Shown here: positions 1 through 11,755 of the stretch, one piece after another
Position numbering within the stretch: the stretch's first letter is position 1
Layout of the letters: each line of letters begins with the position of its first letter
Translations under genes and position numbers: made by a program
Source of the DNA: Phycomyces blakesleeanus NRRL 1555(-)
Lineage: Eukaryota > Mucoromycota > Mucoromycetes > Mucorales > Phycomycetaceae
NCBI RefSeq assembly: GCF_001638985.1
Contig: NW_017265141.1
Span: 1,543,001 to 1,607,000, forward strand
Direction: 5' to 3'
Length of the DNA stretch: 64,000 bases
The notes under the pieces: model-generated
What the model saw: the letters and a program-made list of their open reading frames with translations, nothing else
Told to the model about the DNA's origin: nothing
Databases searched by the model: none

Positions 1-208
1 TACCCTACACACACATACACGTATATATATATATATAAATTCATGTTTATATTTATAAAATAAAATAAAATAAAGAGACCATGTACAAGAGGTTGTTGTT
101 ATTTGTTTAAAAGATGAAAGAAGAAGAAGATATGGAAAGAATAATGACTATAATTTTTCTTTGTTTTGCTTTTGCTTGTTTGTTTGCTTGTTTGTTTGAT
201 CGGTAGGC

Positions 209-1897
209 TTACTCGCTCTCAAAGACAGCGGCCATACCCATACCAGTACCGATGCACATGGAGGTGACACCGACCTTCTTACCCTGACGCTTCAATTCGG
301 GGAGAAGAGTGGCGATCTGGCGGGCACCAGTGCAGCCGAGAGGGTGACCAAAGGCAATTGCACCACCCTTGGGGTTAACCTTCTCAATGGGAATGGCCAA
401 CTTCTCGACAGAGTAGACAGCCTGGGAGGCAAAGGCCTCGTTGATCTCAAAGATATCGACGTCGGACAACTTAAGGCCAGCTCTCTCGACAGCGACGGGG
501 ATGGCGTAGGCGGGTCCGACACCCATGATACGAGGGGGTACACCAACAACAGCAGAGGTGATGTACTTGCCGACGATGGGAAGACCGTACTTCTGGGCAG
601 TCTTGCGCTTCATCAACAGGACGGCGGCGGCACCATCGGAAACCTGGGAGGCGTTACCGGCAGTGGTGAAGCCGTTCTCAGAGAAGGCAGGGCGCAGCTT
701 GCCAAGGGTCTCGGGGGTGGTGCCAGGGCGGACACCATCATCTCTGTCGACAACAACGGTGTGCTCAACACCGTCCTTGTCCAAGACAGTAGCCTTGATG
801 GGAACAATCTCGGCCTTGAAGTAACCAGCCTTCTGGGCCTCGACAGCCTTGTTGTGGGAAGAGGCAGCAAAGGCATCCTGCTTGGCACGGGTGACGCCGT
901 ACTCGGCAGCAACGTTCTCAGAGGTGATACTATTTTTAAAAAAAAAGAATAAATAAATATATAGATATAAATTTGTGAATTGAATTGAATCGAATCGAAT
1001 GGTAGATAATAAAAATTTCATGTATTTTATTTTATTTTTATACAAAATAAGCTTTGTATTGAACAAATCAGTTGCAAAAAAACAAACTGATATTTCCAAC
1101 CCCTCCCCCTTTCTCCCTCTTCTATATACCTTTTCCCCTCCATCCCTTTTTTTTTTTTAAAAAAAAAAGAAAAACTTCCTTGTGACACAAATACTCTCTC
1201 TCACACACACACAAACGAATAAAGAAATATTAAAAAAGAAAGAAAAGGTCTTACCCCATGGGCAACAAGCAGTCAGCAGCAGCAGCAGAGCCCTCAGCAA
1301 TCTTGTCAGAGGTGGGAGACATGGACTGGGGACCGTAGTTCTTGGTCATGGACTCGAAACCGGCACCAATACCGACCTCAATCAAACCAGCCTGGATAGC
1401 AGTGGCAATCTGAACAACGGCCTGGAGACCAGAAGAGCACTGACGGTTGACAGTGTTGACAGAGCTAGTTTCGGGGAAACCGGCGTAAAGAGCAGCCATA
1501 CGGGCGTTGGTGGCAGCACCACCCTGGGCAAGGACAGTTCCGACAGCAATGTCATTGACAATGGAGGGGTCCAACTTGGTCTCAGCAATGACAGCCTTGA
1601 AGACCTCGGCAAGAATTTCTGAAAGAATAAAAGAAATAAGTGATATGAATAGTGAGAGAAAGTAAGGTTGTGAATTATTAGTAGTATTATTATTATTTGA
1701 TGAGTGGTAATGACAGTAATGGCGGTGGTAGTACCTTCAGGGAGAGTGTCCTTGAATCCACCCTTGCGGCTACGGGTAATGGCAGAACGGAGGGCGGAGA
1801 CAATGACTACGTCCTCAGGAGACTTGACACCGACCTTGTTGGCGATGGAGTCAGTGGGGGCAAGGTGAGCAGAGACTTGTTGAAGACGGGAAGCCAT
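209..1897 (-). CDS. POT1: Peroxisomal 3-ketoacyl-CoA thiolase (PTS2), 415 aa, 3 exons
   Basis: The enzyme would carry out the last step of fatty-acid beta-oxidation, cleaving 3-ketoacyl-CoA with CoA to acetyl-CoA and a shortened acyl-CoA. Exons are 1735-1897, 1255-1618 and 209-929, with introns of 116 and 325 bp. The total of 1248 nt gives 415 residues, the usual length for the family. Residues 4-12 (RLQQVSAHL) fit the peroxisomal targeting type 2 consensus R-L-x5-H-L, which also supports this start codon. The acyl-accepting Cys is at about residue 115 in NRQCSSG. The His of GHPLGCTGAR (about 371) and the second Cys of CIGTGMG (about 401) complete the thiolase active site. There is no C-terminal SKL-type signal. 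The gene is divergent from the splicing-factor gene at 3374. Both introns are T/A-rich and end in low-complexity runs. Thiolase identity is very secure; the peroxisomal location is inferred from the PTS2 motif. Confidence 0.96.
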
Positions 1898-3373
1898 TGT
1901 TTGTTGGTAGATTCTTGGATGTTTTTTTTAGGTGAAGAAGAGAAGACTCTGTGCGAAAAGAAGTTGGTTATATATATATTTATATATAAATATATTTTAT
2001 GCTGTAGACGCGTACAAGGATTTTATATTACTTTATTTTCTTTTTCTTTAACAGCTTAGTCACTAGAATTTCGCACTTTTAAAATTATAATTCTAAAACC
2101 ATGTATAAGCACTATTCCTCACATGTGAAGGCCGTCCTTGATTAACACATGTCTCCAGCACCGAAATCAACCAATCCCACTTCTGTACAAGGTCTTCCCC
2201 ACGTAATAGAAGCATTGAATATAAGATAATCACCAACCTACATCTGTACCCCGCATTTTCAAAAATAAAAATAAAGCTAATAATGATCTCCAATCATAAT
2301 CTACAATTACACCCTGTCTTTCTTTCTTTTTTTCTCATAAACCTATTAGAGATCAACGAGGACAACCTCTTCTTCTTCTTCTTCATCTACTTCTTTATTC
2401 TAGCCTTCAAAAAATAAACACAAAAAGAAAGACACTCTGATAGTCATGGTCGATTAAGTGCAAATCAGGCTGATTAATAATAAGAGTACTAATGAAGAAG
2501 AATTCTAATTTGTAGTTGTGTTTTCTGTTTCTTTTGTGCACATTAGTCATCTTGTTTAACTGATCAAAGAAGGGAGAGTTCTTTTTGGTTTAAGAAAGAT
2601 ATAATAAACAAATTTCCGCCCAGATCTCCACATTTTTCTCCTTTGATTGAAAGAATAAAATTAAATCTTCTTTGGCTTCTTTGGCTTCTATCTTGAATTG
2701 ACTGTGATAAATACTCTTAAATACTAATACTAATAATAATAATTGCAGGCAAGATTACGATCAAGATCTCTCCTTTTTCTTTCTATTTTTTTTTATCATC
2801 CATCTCATGTAACCAACGGTTGATTTGTCAATTTTATTCTTTTAAAGGCAATTTAGTGATGTCAAAGGCTTTCTTCCTAGCATACTTCCTCTAATCAAAT
2901 TCACCACTCTACACTTTATTTCTCCTTCTTTCTTTTATTGTATATATATATATATATTAAATCCTACAAAAAAATCATGACCAAACAAAAAAAAAGAGTA
3001 TTGAAAAAGAGGAAGGGAAGGGAAAAACCAATGAAATGACATTATATTCTTCATAAAAACACAGTTATTTTTTCTATATATATATGACAATTTTACATTA
3101 AATCATTAATAATCTTTAGTAAAAATTCACATCTCACAAACCAGTACAGATCTTCCACACTATTACTATTATTAATATGGGGTTTTTTTTTTTTAAAAAA
3201 AAAAAAAGAAATCAGGTGTGCACGCAGTAAAAACTACAGAAAGTCACACAATGTGACGCGGTTTGACTTGTTCATCTCTCGTTCACATTTAATTATTCAT
3301 CTTATTATATTTAATACACACACACACATACTTTATTCAATTCAATTCAATTCAATTCAATTTCATTCACATC
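1898..3373. other. Divergent intergenic region, no gene seen
   Basis: This AT-rich 1.5-kb stretch lies between the thiolase gene (minus) and the CWC24-like gene (plus), so it should hold both promoters. It contains short AT runs, a T12A13 palindrome at 3183-3207, and a repeated CAATT tract ending about 10 bp before the ATG at 3374. I saw no open frame with coding character. Confidence 0.6.
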
Positions 3374-4465
3374 ATGGCTGACTCGACAACTAAATCTACT
3401 GAAGAATCTACAGCTCCTGTTTTCAAAAAAAGGTCAAACAACAAGAATCTCCGTAAACGTACTGTGATTCAACGCCGTGACAGTGACAGTGATGGCGACG
3501 AAAGCGATGAAGCTGACAATGTTTCCCATGTTGTCACCAAAGAACGCAAGACAGCCCCGACCCCTTTTGTCCAAAGCACCCGGCGCAAGACAGGACGCCA
3601 AGGCCATGATGAAGATGAGAGTAGATTAGGTGTACATTATGCCGCAGATCTGTCGGCAAAGATCCAGGGTAGCGATGCCACACGATATTCTACAGAATGG
3701 GAACTTGAGGCCGAGGCAATGGACAAGGTCAGAAAGGCAGTGGCGTCTGGTACGGCTGCCTCCCTGTCCGCAAAAGATATCAAGCCCAAGCAAAAAGAGG
3801 TTACGAATTCCAAAATGTCTGTTGGTCCACAAAGAGCACCTGCAAATATTCGTGTCACAGCTCGGTTTGATTACCAACCTGACATTTGCAAGGATTACAA
3901 AGGTAAACGCCAACAAGAAATTGTAAAGCAATCGATCAATCAATCAGGACATGTAAATAAAAACAAATAAAAAAAACTATTAATATTATTAGAAACTGGT
4001 TTCTGTGGTTATGGCGATTCATGTATTTTCTTGCACGACCGCGGTGACTACAAGAGCGGCTGGCAGATCGAAAAGGAGTGGGAAGAGGCTCAAAAGGGAA
4101 ACAAACGGTTTGGTGGATCAGAGCCAGGTGAATTTGAGATAAAGGACGGTGACTCTGATGATGATGAGCTTCCGTTTGCTTGTCTTATCTGCCGAGAAGA
4201 GTTTGTGAATCCTGTGGTGACAAAGTGTGGGCATTACTTTTGCGAAGAGTGCGCTCTCAAGAACTACAAAAAGTCACTCAAGTGTTTTGCATGTGGATTA
4301 CCTACACAGGGCGTATTTACAACAGCAAAGAATCTGCTGGCCAAATTGGCAGAGAAGAAGAAGCGGGTGGAAGGAGAAGATGTTGAGGACGATCAAAAAG
4401 ATGGAGAGACTGCAATTGAAGGACTGACCGAATTATCGGATAGTGATGAAGACAGTAGCGACTAG
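3374..4465 (+). CDS. CWC24: CWC24/RNF113-type spliceosome-associated RING protein, 333 aa, 2 exons
   Basis: Members of this family (yeast Cwc24, human RNF113A) join the activated spliceosome and act near the 5' splice site; the RING may also give E3 ubiquitin-ligase activity. Exons are 3374-3902 and 3993-4465 (1002 nt, 333 residues). The N-terminal half is charged and low in complexity. A CCCH zinc finger (C-x8-C-x5-C-x3-H, residues about 173-192) is split by the intron just after its first Cys, and splicing completes [18 protein letters not shown]3HC4 RING follows, beginning CLICREEF with the CGHYFCEEC core. The C-terminus is acidic (DSDEDSSD). The order CCCH then RING is diagnostic of this family. 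The gene stands alone on the plus strand. Confidence 0.94.
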
Positions 4466-7400
4466 AAAAGAAAAAAAAAAGAAGAGAGAAATCCCGTGAT
4501 TTTTGTTTTATTTTACTTTATATATATATATATTTTTGGCTCTTTTTCTCTTTTGCACATAACCATTTTCTTTTAGCTGTCAAATACCTACCTATCTACC
4601 TATCTTACCTTATCTAAGCGCATACACATATATCTATAATAAAACTTTACGACTAGAAATAAACTCTGGTAATCAGAATATAAACATGAAGATGTAATTG
4701 TCTATAGTTTTCTCAATAGTAACAGAAATGTAGAGTGAAACCACAAACTTGGGCACCTTTTAGCGAGCCTTTTACTTCTTCTTCTTTTTCTTCTTACACT
4801 CATAAACACCTAAATATTATCTGCTAAAAATCTTATTTATTTCTAATGAACCGGGCTAGAAGCGGGTTACGGCGAGGATTAAAAGTCTGGGTTAAAGAAA
4901 AAATGAGGGAGGGGGTTAATTGAACCAGATTTGATATTTCGTTGGACGCGGTTCACACCTTGGGTTCATTACAATGTTTAATGAGTTTAATACAAAGTGT
5001 GGGGAATATGTGGATTCTTGTCAATATAAAATTCTGGTAGTTCAACGAGTGAGATGGGCTGGATATTGGCCAACTTTTTACCACTTTTATTTTAATTTAT
5101 TTTTCAATGGTGGTCCGTGTCCTTACCACACTGTCGTTTATTTATCTTCATTTACTTCTTCTTCTTCTTTTATTACTTATGAGGCACTTACTAGCCCCTT
5201 GATATCTCCTGGATACCTCAGGGTCTCTCTAAGAAAAAATATTATATCAATGATAAACAATATTGAAAATAAAGGAAAATAAAGAAGCTTGGAAAGTATC
5301 ATCGGCTCTTCTTCTTCTTCTTTTTGTTTTGGTTCTGGCATTCTATATGAAAATTTGAAGGGGTTGGAAAGGCCAAGGGAAAAAAAATGGGGGGGGGGGG
5401 GGGACTTTTTTTTTCTTTTTTGTAAGGAATTGTAAGTAGTGAATATGTATGTATATATATGAAAAATTTAGGTAGGGAAAATAGATAAAGTTTTTTTAAG
5501 GCGAGGATTTTCTTTGTATACTTATTGTTCTCTGCATATTAATTATTTCGGAATATGGAGCACATGTACCGACCTAGACTCTAAGTCTGCGATGGTTGTT
5601 GCTGTTTTGTCTCGATGCAAAATACTGATTTTAGATGACGTGCATAGCATGGCATTTTAAAAATAAAAATAAAGAAGAATGGAGAAAAGGGGGGGAAAGG
5701 GACGATATTTTTTCTTTATTTTATTTTTTGGTGTTTAATGTGATGGGGAAAATGGTAGGGGTTTGTATGGAAATGTGTGATTTGTGTGTATTTATGGATT
5801 TATAAGTTTCGATTGATGAGCAGATTTTTTGTGTGAATTGATAGAGAAATAGATATAGGGATTTAATTTAATTTTAAGTTACTGGGCTGGTTGGTTGGAA
5901 GGGGAGGAAGTTTTGTGATTGATTTGTATAGCTGTCAAAAATATAAAAAATATCAGCTAATATTGCTATTATTGTTCATGCAAGTCAGTGGAAATGGGTG
6001 TGTAAAAGGGTTTCGATCCAATGGACCTGGCGATCGAAATGTAAGCCATCAATGCATGCGTGTAGTAATATTATCTTTATCTTTTTTTTGGTGGTATAGG
6101 TAATAATAATAATCTTAAATTTAGCTATCGCGCTAATAGAATAAACAATGCTTATATAAATTTATGTGGCCCAGCCCTTGGAGAAGCAATGATCACAAAG
6201 AGCCGTTCTTATTTTGGACCTGTTGTGTCTATACTGTGCTTTTTATTTTTATTTCTTTGGGTGTACAATCTTCTTGTTCCTATATGTGACAGTACAAAAC
6301 AAAATGCGCATTTGTACTTGTAGACAAGAATTTACATATATTTTTGTTGTTGTTGTTCTATTTTAGGCTATAATAAATTAATCCAATAAGATTTAGACTG
6401 TCAAATGGGAAGAAGAGTAATGAAAGTGTAGATCGAAATATGGTAATATATAATAATCTAATATGTTTGAGATTTTCATTAATCCTTGAATTGTACTTTA
6501 TGTGCTGTTATCTAATGGAATTTTCTTTTTTATTTATTTTTTGGTAAATAGGAGAATCCCGTCTTTTTTATGATATAAACTGTGGTTGCCTTGATTATCA
6601 GAAAGAAAAACCATCTCGGCTATAAAATCTCGAAATCAGTGAAATGTATTTTATGGGAAAAATAAATAAAAAATAAAAATTCGCCAAAATCACTATCGGA
6701 ATTCCCACTCATTTTCCATAGTGTTACAAAATCAAAAAGTACTTTCGATTCTAGCTACAGCTCCCAGTCAATCAATCGATCAATCAATCAAGTCAAGTCA
6801 AATAAGATATAAAGAAATATAAATATGTGTACATAAAACAAGTCGAATTCCAAACATCCGGTAGTGACACATTTCTATACCTTCAAAAGATCCCTTTTTT
6901 AGATATCCGCTACCATTCCCTTGGTCTGGCCAATACTTTTTTTTTTGACTTTGCATCTATATAGATTTATACTTATTTAACAAACAGATAGGGAGGGGCG
7001 GTTGAAGGGGGTACAGAGTTCAAGTCAGAAACTGATAAAGATAGAGATGGTAAGGAGAAGGCGAATTTGGGGGGTCAAGAATAATATTCCATAAATATTT
7101 ACTTTCTGATTTGAATTTTTTTTTTTAAAAAAAAAAATACCTTCATTTCCCATATTAATAGTTGGATATTAAAGCGGAGATAAAACAAACATTTGTTTGT
7201 TTGTTTGTTTATATAATTTTTATTTACTTTTTTATTTATATACAAAAATAAGGCAAATAATAATTGTTTTAAAGTTTTTTAATTTGTGAGAGATGGTTGC
7301 CAAGACTACAAATAAATTTATATATATATTACTTAAAATAAATAAATAAATAAAAAAAGAGAACTTGCACAATATGAGGGCTTAGCTTGTGAACCCCAAA

Positions 7401-9451
7401 TGTTCTGCCTTTCTGAACATGTGCCTTTTACAGAGAGACCCCATTTGTTACACGTTAATGACGTTGAGTGTGACTGACAAGAAGATACTTGTAAAACATA
7501 ATATCTTTTGACCGTCGTCATTGTTCTCCATTGTTATTATTTAAATAAATAAATAAATAAATAAATCATCATCTTTTATATATATACAAATAATAATCAT
7601 CATCATCATTAAAATTATCATTTAAAAAAAAGTTACATATGATAGGATGTATAAAATATAAAGTATATTTCTTTCTTTTGCTGTTAATCTTACTGTTACT
7701 GTTTTACATTGTGTGGTAATGTTGCCTGTAGGACGACCAAAGTCGGGTGCTGACCGAAAACATTATTATATACTACAATGTTTTTTTTTTAAAAAGGATT
7801 AAGCGCCGAAGTTGCCGTTAAACAAGAGTTTCCGACTCTCTTTTTTTTATATATATATATCTTTTTTTTTGTGCGTGTGTGCGTATATATGTATAGACAT
7901 ACATACATAAAATAACACAACATAATTTACATAGATAGTCTTGGATACATACATTACAATTGTTAATCACTAGTTTTTTGTGTACTTTTTGTTTCAAGAT
8001 ATTCTTTTTCCGATCAAATCAATCAGTCATTTTAAAACACCAAGAATACAAGCCATTTGTAAATGGCCCTGAGAATTAGAAAGAAGGAAAAAATAATCAA
8101 ATATTAAAGATATATAGATTTAGTATCTATTTTACGTCACTGATCAGCACAGACAAATATACAAATATATATATCTATATACATTCACTCTATTACACCT
8201 TAATTCAACTAGATATCTATTCAAATACATATACAATATAAAATACAATACAATATATTGGCTAGACCCAATAGAGGAATAGAATAGATATTAGAAATTA
8301 TAAAAAGAGATCGACAGGCAACACCAAATATGGCTCAGATATTATTTCTTTATTAGAGTACAAATAAGTATATAATTTTTTATATAAAAAAAATTATATG
8401 GTGGAGATGGCTTGTAAATCATTCTTCAAGATGTATATACTGTAATATATAATAAATATAATAAATATATAATTTATTTGTGTTGAGCAAATAAAAATCG
8501 TGTTTTTATATTATTTTTCTGGTTTTCTAGAGATCTTCCATTGTACTTTTTTATATATATATATATATATATTTTTTATTGCACGAGAAAAAGTTATTAA
8601 ATCGGCGTTGCACGATCGCAAGGCCATGACGTGCCGAACCAGGCTTATTCTGTCGATTGGGATCTACAGTCCATATTCGGAGCAGCCTTTATTGGACAGT
8701 CTGCTAATTAATGTGTTTCTAAATTATCTTTCAAGCCAACCTTAAAAAGACATTCTTTTTCTTTTATATATATTTTTTTATATTATAAATATATATATAA
8801 AATATCAAACACAAATACAAATACAAAACAATTGTACACAAAATTGACTCTCCTACATTTTATTTTGTGTGTGCCTTTTTCCTTTATCTCCTGTATACAA
8901 TATATACTAATGATATAATACTTTATATATATAAAATATACTCCACTTTACTCCACTCCAAATTCAACTCTCCTCCCCCTCTCCATTACAATACAATACA
9001 CTACTCTATACTCCTTTTCTGTCCTGTTCTGCCCTGCTTTACCTTGCCCTGTCTTGCCCTGTCTTGTCTTGTCTTGTCTTGTCTTGTCTTGTCTCCCCCC
9101 AATTTTTTTTTTATCCCCTTAATTTATTTTATATATTATTTATTATTCTTATTATATTTTTATATATTTTTATTCTACCTCATTTCTGTCAGTCTTATTT
9201 TTCCCTCTTACTTACCTTTTTTTCTACCTTTTTTATTATTATTATATATATATCATTTTTCAGACCCTTGCCTTTTTATATATATATTTATTATATTGTA
9301 TTGTATATAAAAATCTATATAAATCTATATAAAGCTATATAAATCTTTTTTTTTTTTTAAAAAAAAAATCTTTATATCTATATTTTATTTTATTTTTTAT
9401 TTTTTATATATATATACATTCTTTTTTTTTTATATTTTTTTTATAAAAAAA
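4466..9451. other. 5-kb gene-poor region upstream of the CON7-like gene
   Basis: No open frame here looks coding; all frames over 60 codons are built from low-complexity AT or pyrimidine runs. The stretch holds many mono- to pentanucleotide repeats, among them a G12 run at about 5392, a TTTG repeat at about 7193, a TAAA repeat at about 7546, a TGTCT repeat at about 9062, and T(n)A(n) palindromes at 7116-7137 and 9346-9368. Three islands are less repetitive and more GC-rich: about 7375-7510, 7725-7840 and 8585-8745. They could be upstream regulatory DNA, untranslated leader or non-coding RNA. I could not match any of them to a known RNA. Confidence 0.5.
9062..9096. repeat. Pentanucleotide microsatellite (TCTTG)n
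   Basis: A run of about seven near-perfect TCTTG/TGTCT units sits in a longer pyrimidine-rich tract upstream of the CON7-like start codon. It is visible directly in the sequence. Confidence 0.9.
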
Positions 9452-11128
9452 ATGACCTCTCCTACTGCTTTTATGACAACACCAACCATGTCCCGTCCTT
9501 CAAACCAACACCGTCAACACCAGGTCAACCAAGCATTCTATTCTGCTTATGACTCAACTGGAACCCTCAACCACCCACCTCACCCAACAACCACTGCTAC
9601 TGCTACTGCTACTGCTACTGCTACTGCTACTACCACCAACGCTACTTCCAATACTCCTGCTTCCGATATTTACCCTTCTTTCCAGCCCACCATGGGAAAA
9701 TCTACAAATATCGGACACACTCACCAATCTTTTCTAAACGAACCATTATATAATAATACCAACAACAATATCCAGCAACAACAACAGCAGAGCTTGGTAT
9801 CAGATACTCAAGATTCTGATGTTTTAGCAGTCGAACCAGGTCTATCCACACCTTCACTACCTCCTCTATCACAGCTCTTGCCTCGTCGCTCGGCCTCTGC
9901 CTCATCCCAGACTTCCCACCAGGACAGATCTCAACCTCTCCAAGGCCCTGAGCCTACTCACCCAGCTCTCTATCAAGCCTCACCTGTCACAAAGTCTGAT
10001 CCGCTCTACCTACCCCAGAACACCATGGCCTCTGTACCTGTACCTGTGCCTGTGTCTGTACCCGTCCCTGTGTCGGTTTCTGCAGCCGTTGCAGCGTCCT
10101 CAGTCTACCCAGGCCCAGTCTACTCTGATCTCTCGCTCTCCAGAGACCGTCAGATCCCCCAACAAGACCATCACCAGAGCACCTTTTACCTCTTACCAAC
10201 CGAACCAATTTCGTCCTATCCATCGAACGCATTCAGCAGTCTCCCTGTTCAGAGCCACCCAGTAGTTCCGTCCACAATAGTTCCTTCCATGTTTGCTGCT
10301 CCTCAACCACCAAACCTCACAGCCAATAATATGATCATGCGAAACCCTCATCATCATCTTCAACACCACCACCACCACCATCACCCCCACAATCAGCAAC
10401 AACAACAACAGCAACAACAGCAAAATCCTCACCATCATCCTCATCATAACCAACACAGCCATCACCACCACCACCTACCATCACCACCACCATCTGTGAT
10501 CGACAGTATGTCTCCGGCATCTCAACAGGCGCTCGATCAAAGCAAGGTGTTTTCGTTCGTTTCCTTGCCTGGCGTAAACCAAAAGAAGCGCCCAAGACGT
10601 AAATACCATGAGGTCGAGCGACTCTACCAATGTAATTTCCCAGATTGCACAAAGGCGTACGGCACCCTAAACCATCTAAATGCCCATGTTTGTATGCAGG
10701 GTCATGTAAGTAGTTATCATAATACATTCACACCATAATCAAGATTTGATTTGATTTGATTTGATTTGATCTGCCTTGAATTTATCATATCTATTGATTA
10801 CTGATTATTTGTAACATCAATCAATAATATATAGGGTCTCAAGCGTCATCCTAATGAATTCAAAGAATTGCGCAAACAATGGAGACGCCAAAAACGCGAA
10901 AACCAGGCCCTTGCCAAACGAGAACATAGCCACGATATGGATACCATGAATGGTGTCTTACCCCACCCATCTCAGATGGCTTTACCCGGCCTTTATTCTC
11001 CCTGGAAAGACACATCCGTAGGCATGATGCAAACTAAATCCCATGCCCGTCCGCATGTCCTGCAACACCAACATTCGATGACTGCAGACTACCACACTGG
11101 ACTTCACCTTCACGGATCTCCATATTAA
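9452..11128 (+). CDS. CON7-like C2H2 zinc-finger transcription factor, 515 aa, 2 exons
   Basis: CON7-type regulators of filamentous fungi control morphogenesis and cell-wall genes; that role here is inferred from similarity. Exons are 9452-10705 and 10835-11128 (1548 nt). The first 360 residues are disordered and rich in Thr, Pro, Gln and His. They include an ACT/GCT triplet run, two Gln tracts and several His tracts at about residues 300-350. The conserved block starts at VFSFVSLPGVN, followed by the basic KKRPRRKYHEVERLYQC, then one C2H2 finger (C-x4-C-x12-H-x5-H). The intron falls exactly after the last His. Exon 2 continues with GLKRHPNEFKELRKQWRRQK, the basic extension typical of CON7. 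The ATG at 9452 follows a long A/T-rich leader. Family assignment is strong; the target genes are unknown. Confidence 0.88.
10364..10482 (+). repeat. His/Gln-codon repeat tract inside the CON7-like gene
   Basis: Runs of CAC/CAT (His) and CAA/CAG (Gln) codons encode alternating poly-His and poly-Gln segments before the zinc-finger block. Codons are mixed within each run, so selection on the protein as well as slippage may maintain them. Confidence 0.85.
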
Positions 11129-11721
11129 CTCTACCAATTCATTCATTCATTCATTCACTCATTCAGTCACTCATTCACCTATTCAGTCAATTATTTGTTG
11201 TTTGTCTGTATATATGTCTGCATGTCTTTCTCCTCTCATTTTCTACGCTTGACTTAAAGACAACTCAAACCCAAAAAAAAGACCAAAAAAAAAAGACCCA
11301 ACAAACGAACGATTGAATCAACGAACGGACGTCCAAACAAACAAACAAACAAACAGACGAACGAACGAACGAAGAAAAAAAAAACCAACAAAAAAACTGC
11401 AATTATCACAGTCTTTCTTACCTTATGCCCCCCCCCCTCTCTCTCTCTCTTATTCACACTCACACACAACTTTCTTTTATATTTTTCTTTTTGATTATTA
11501 TTATTATTATTATCATTATTATTACTAGTATTATTTATTCAATTTTTCATGTACATAGGCCACATTTATCTCTAGTGTGATTTCAGCGTGTTTCTTTTAT
11601 ATTTTCTTATATATATATCTTTTTGCAATAGAATTCTATGGCAATTCAAGCTTTTTTTTTGTAATATGCATCCTCCAATTTCTATACTCTTTTTTTTTTC
11701 TTCTTTTTTAAAAAGAAAGAA

Positions 11722-11755
<34 letters not shown>

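Noticed and set aside
8867..9342. Open frames of 147 and 92 codons on the plus strand
   Set aside because: They are translations of pyrimidine and AT repeats (Leu/Tyr/Phe/Ile runs) with no domain or codon pattern.
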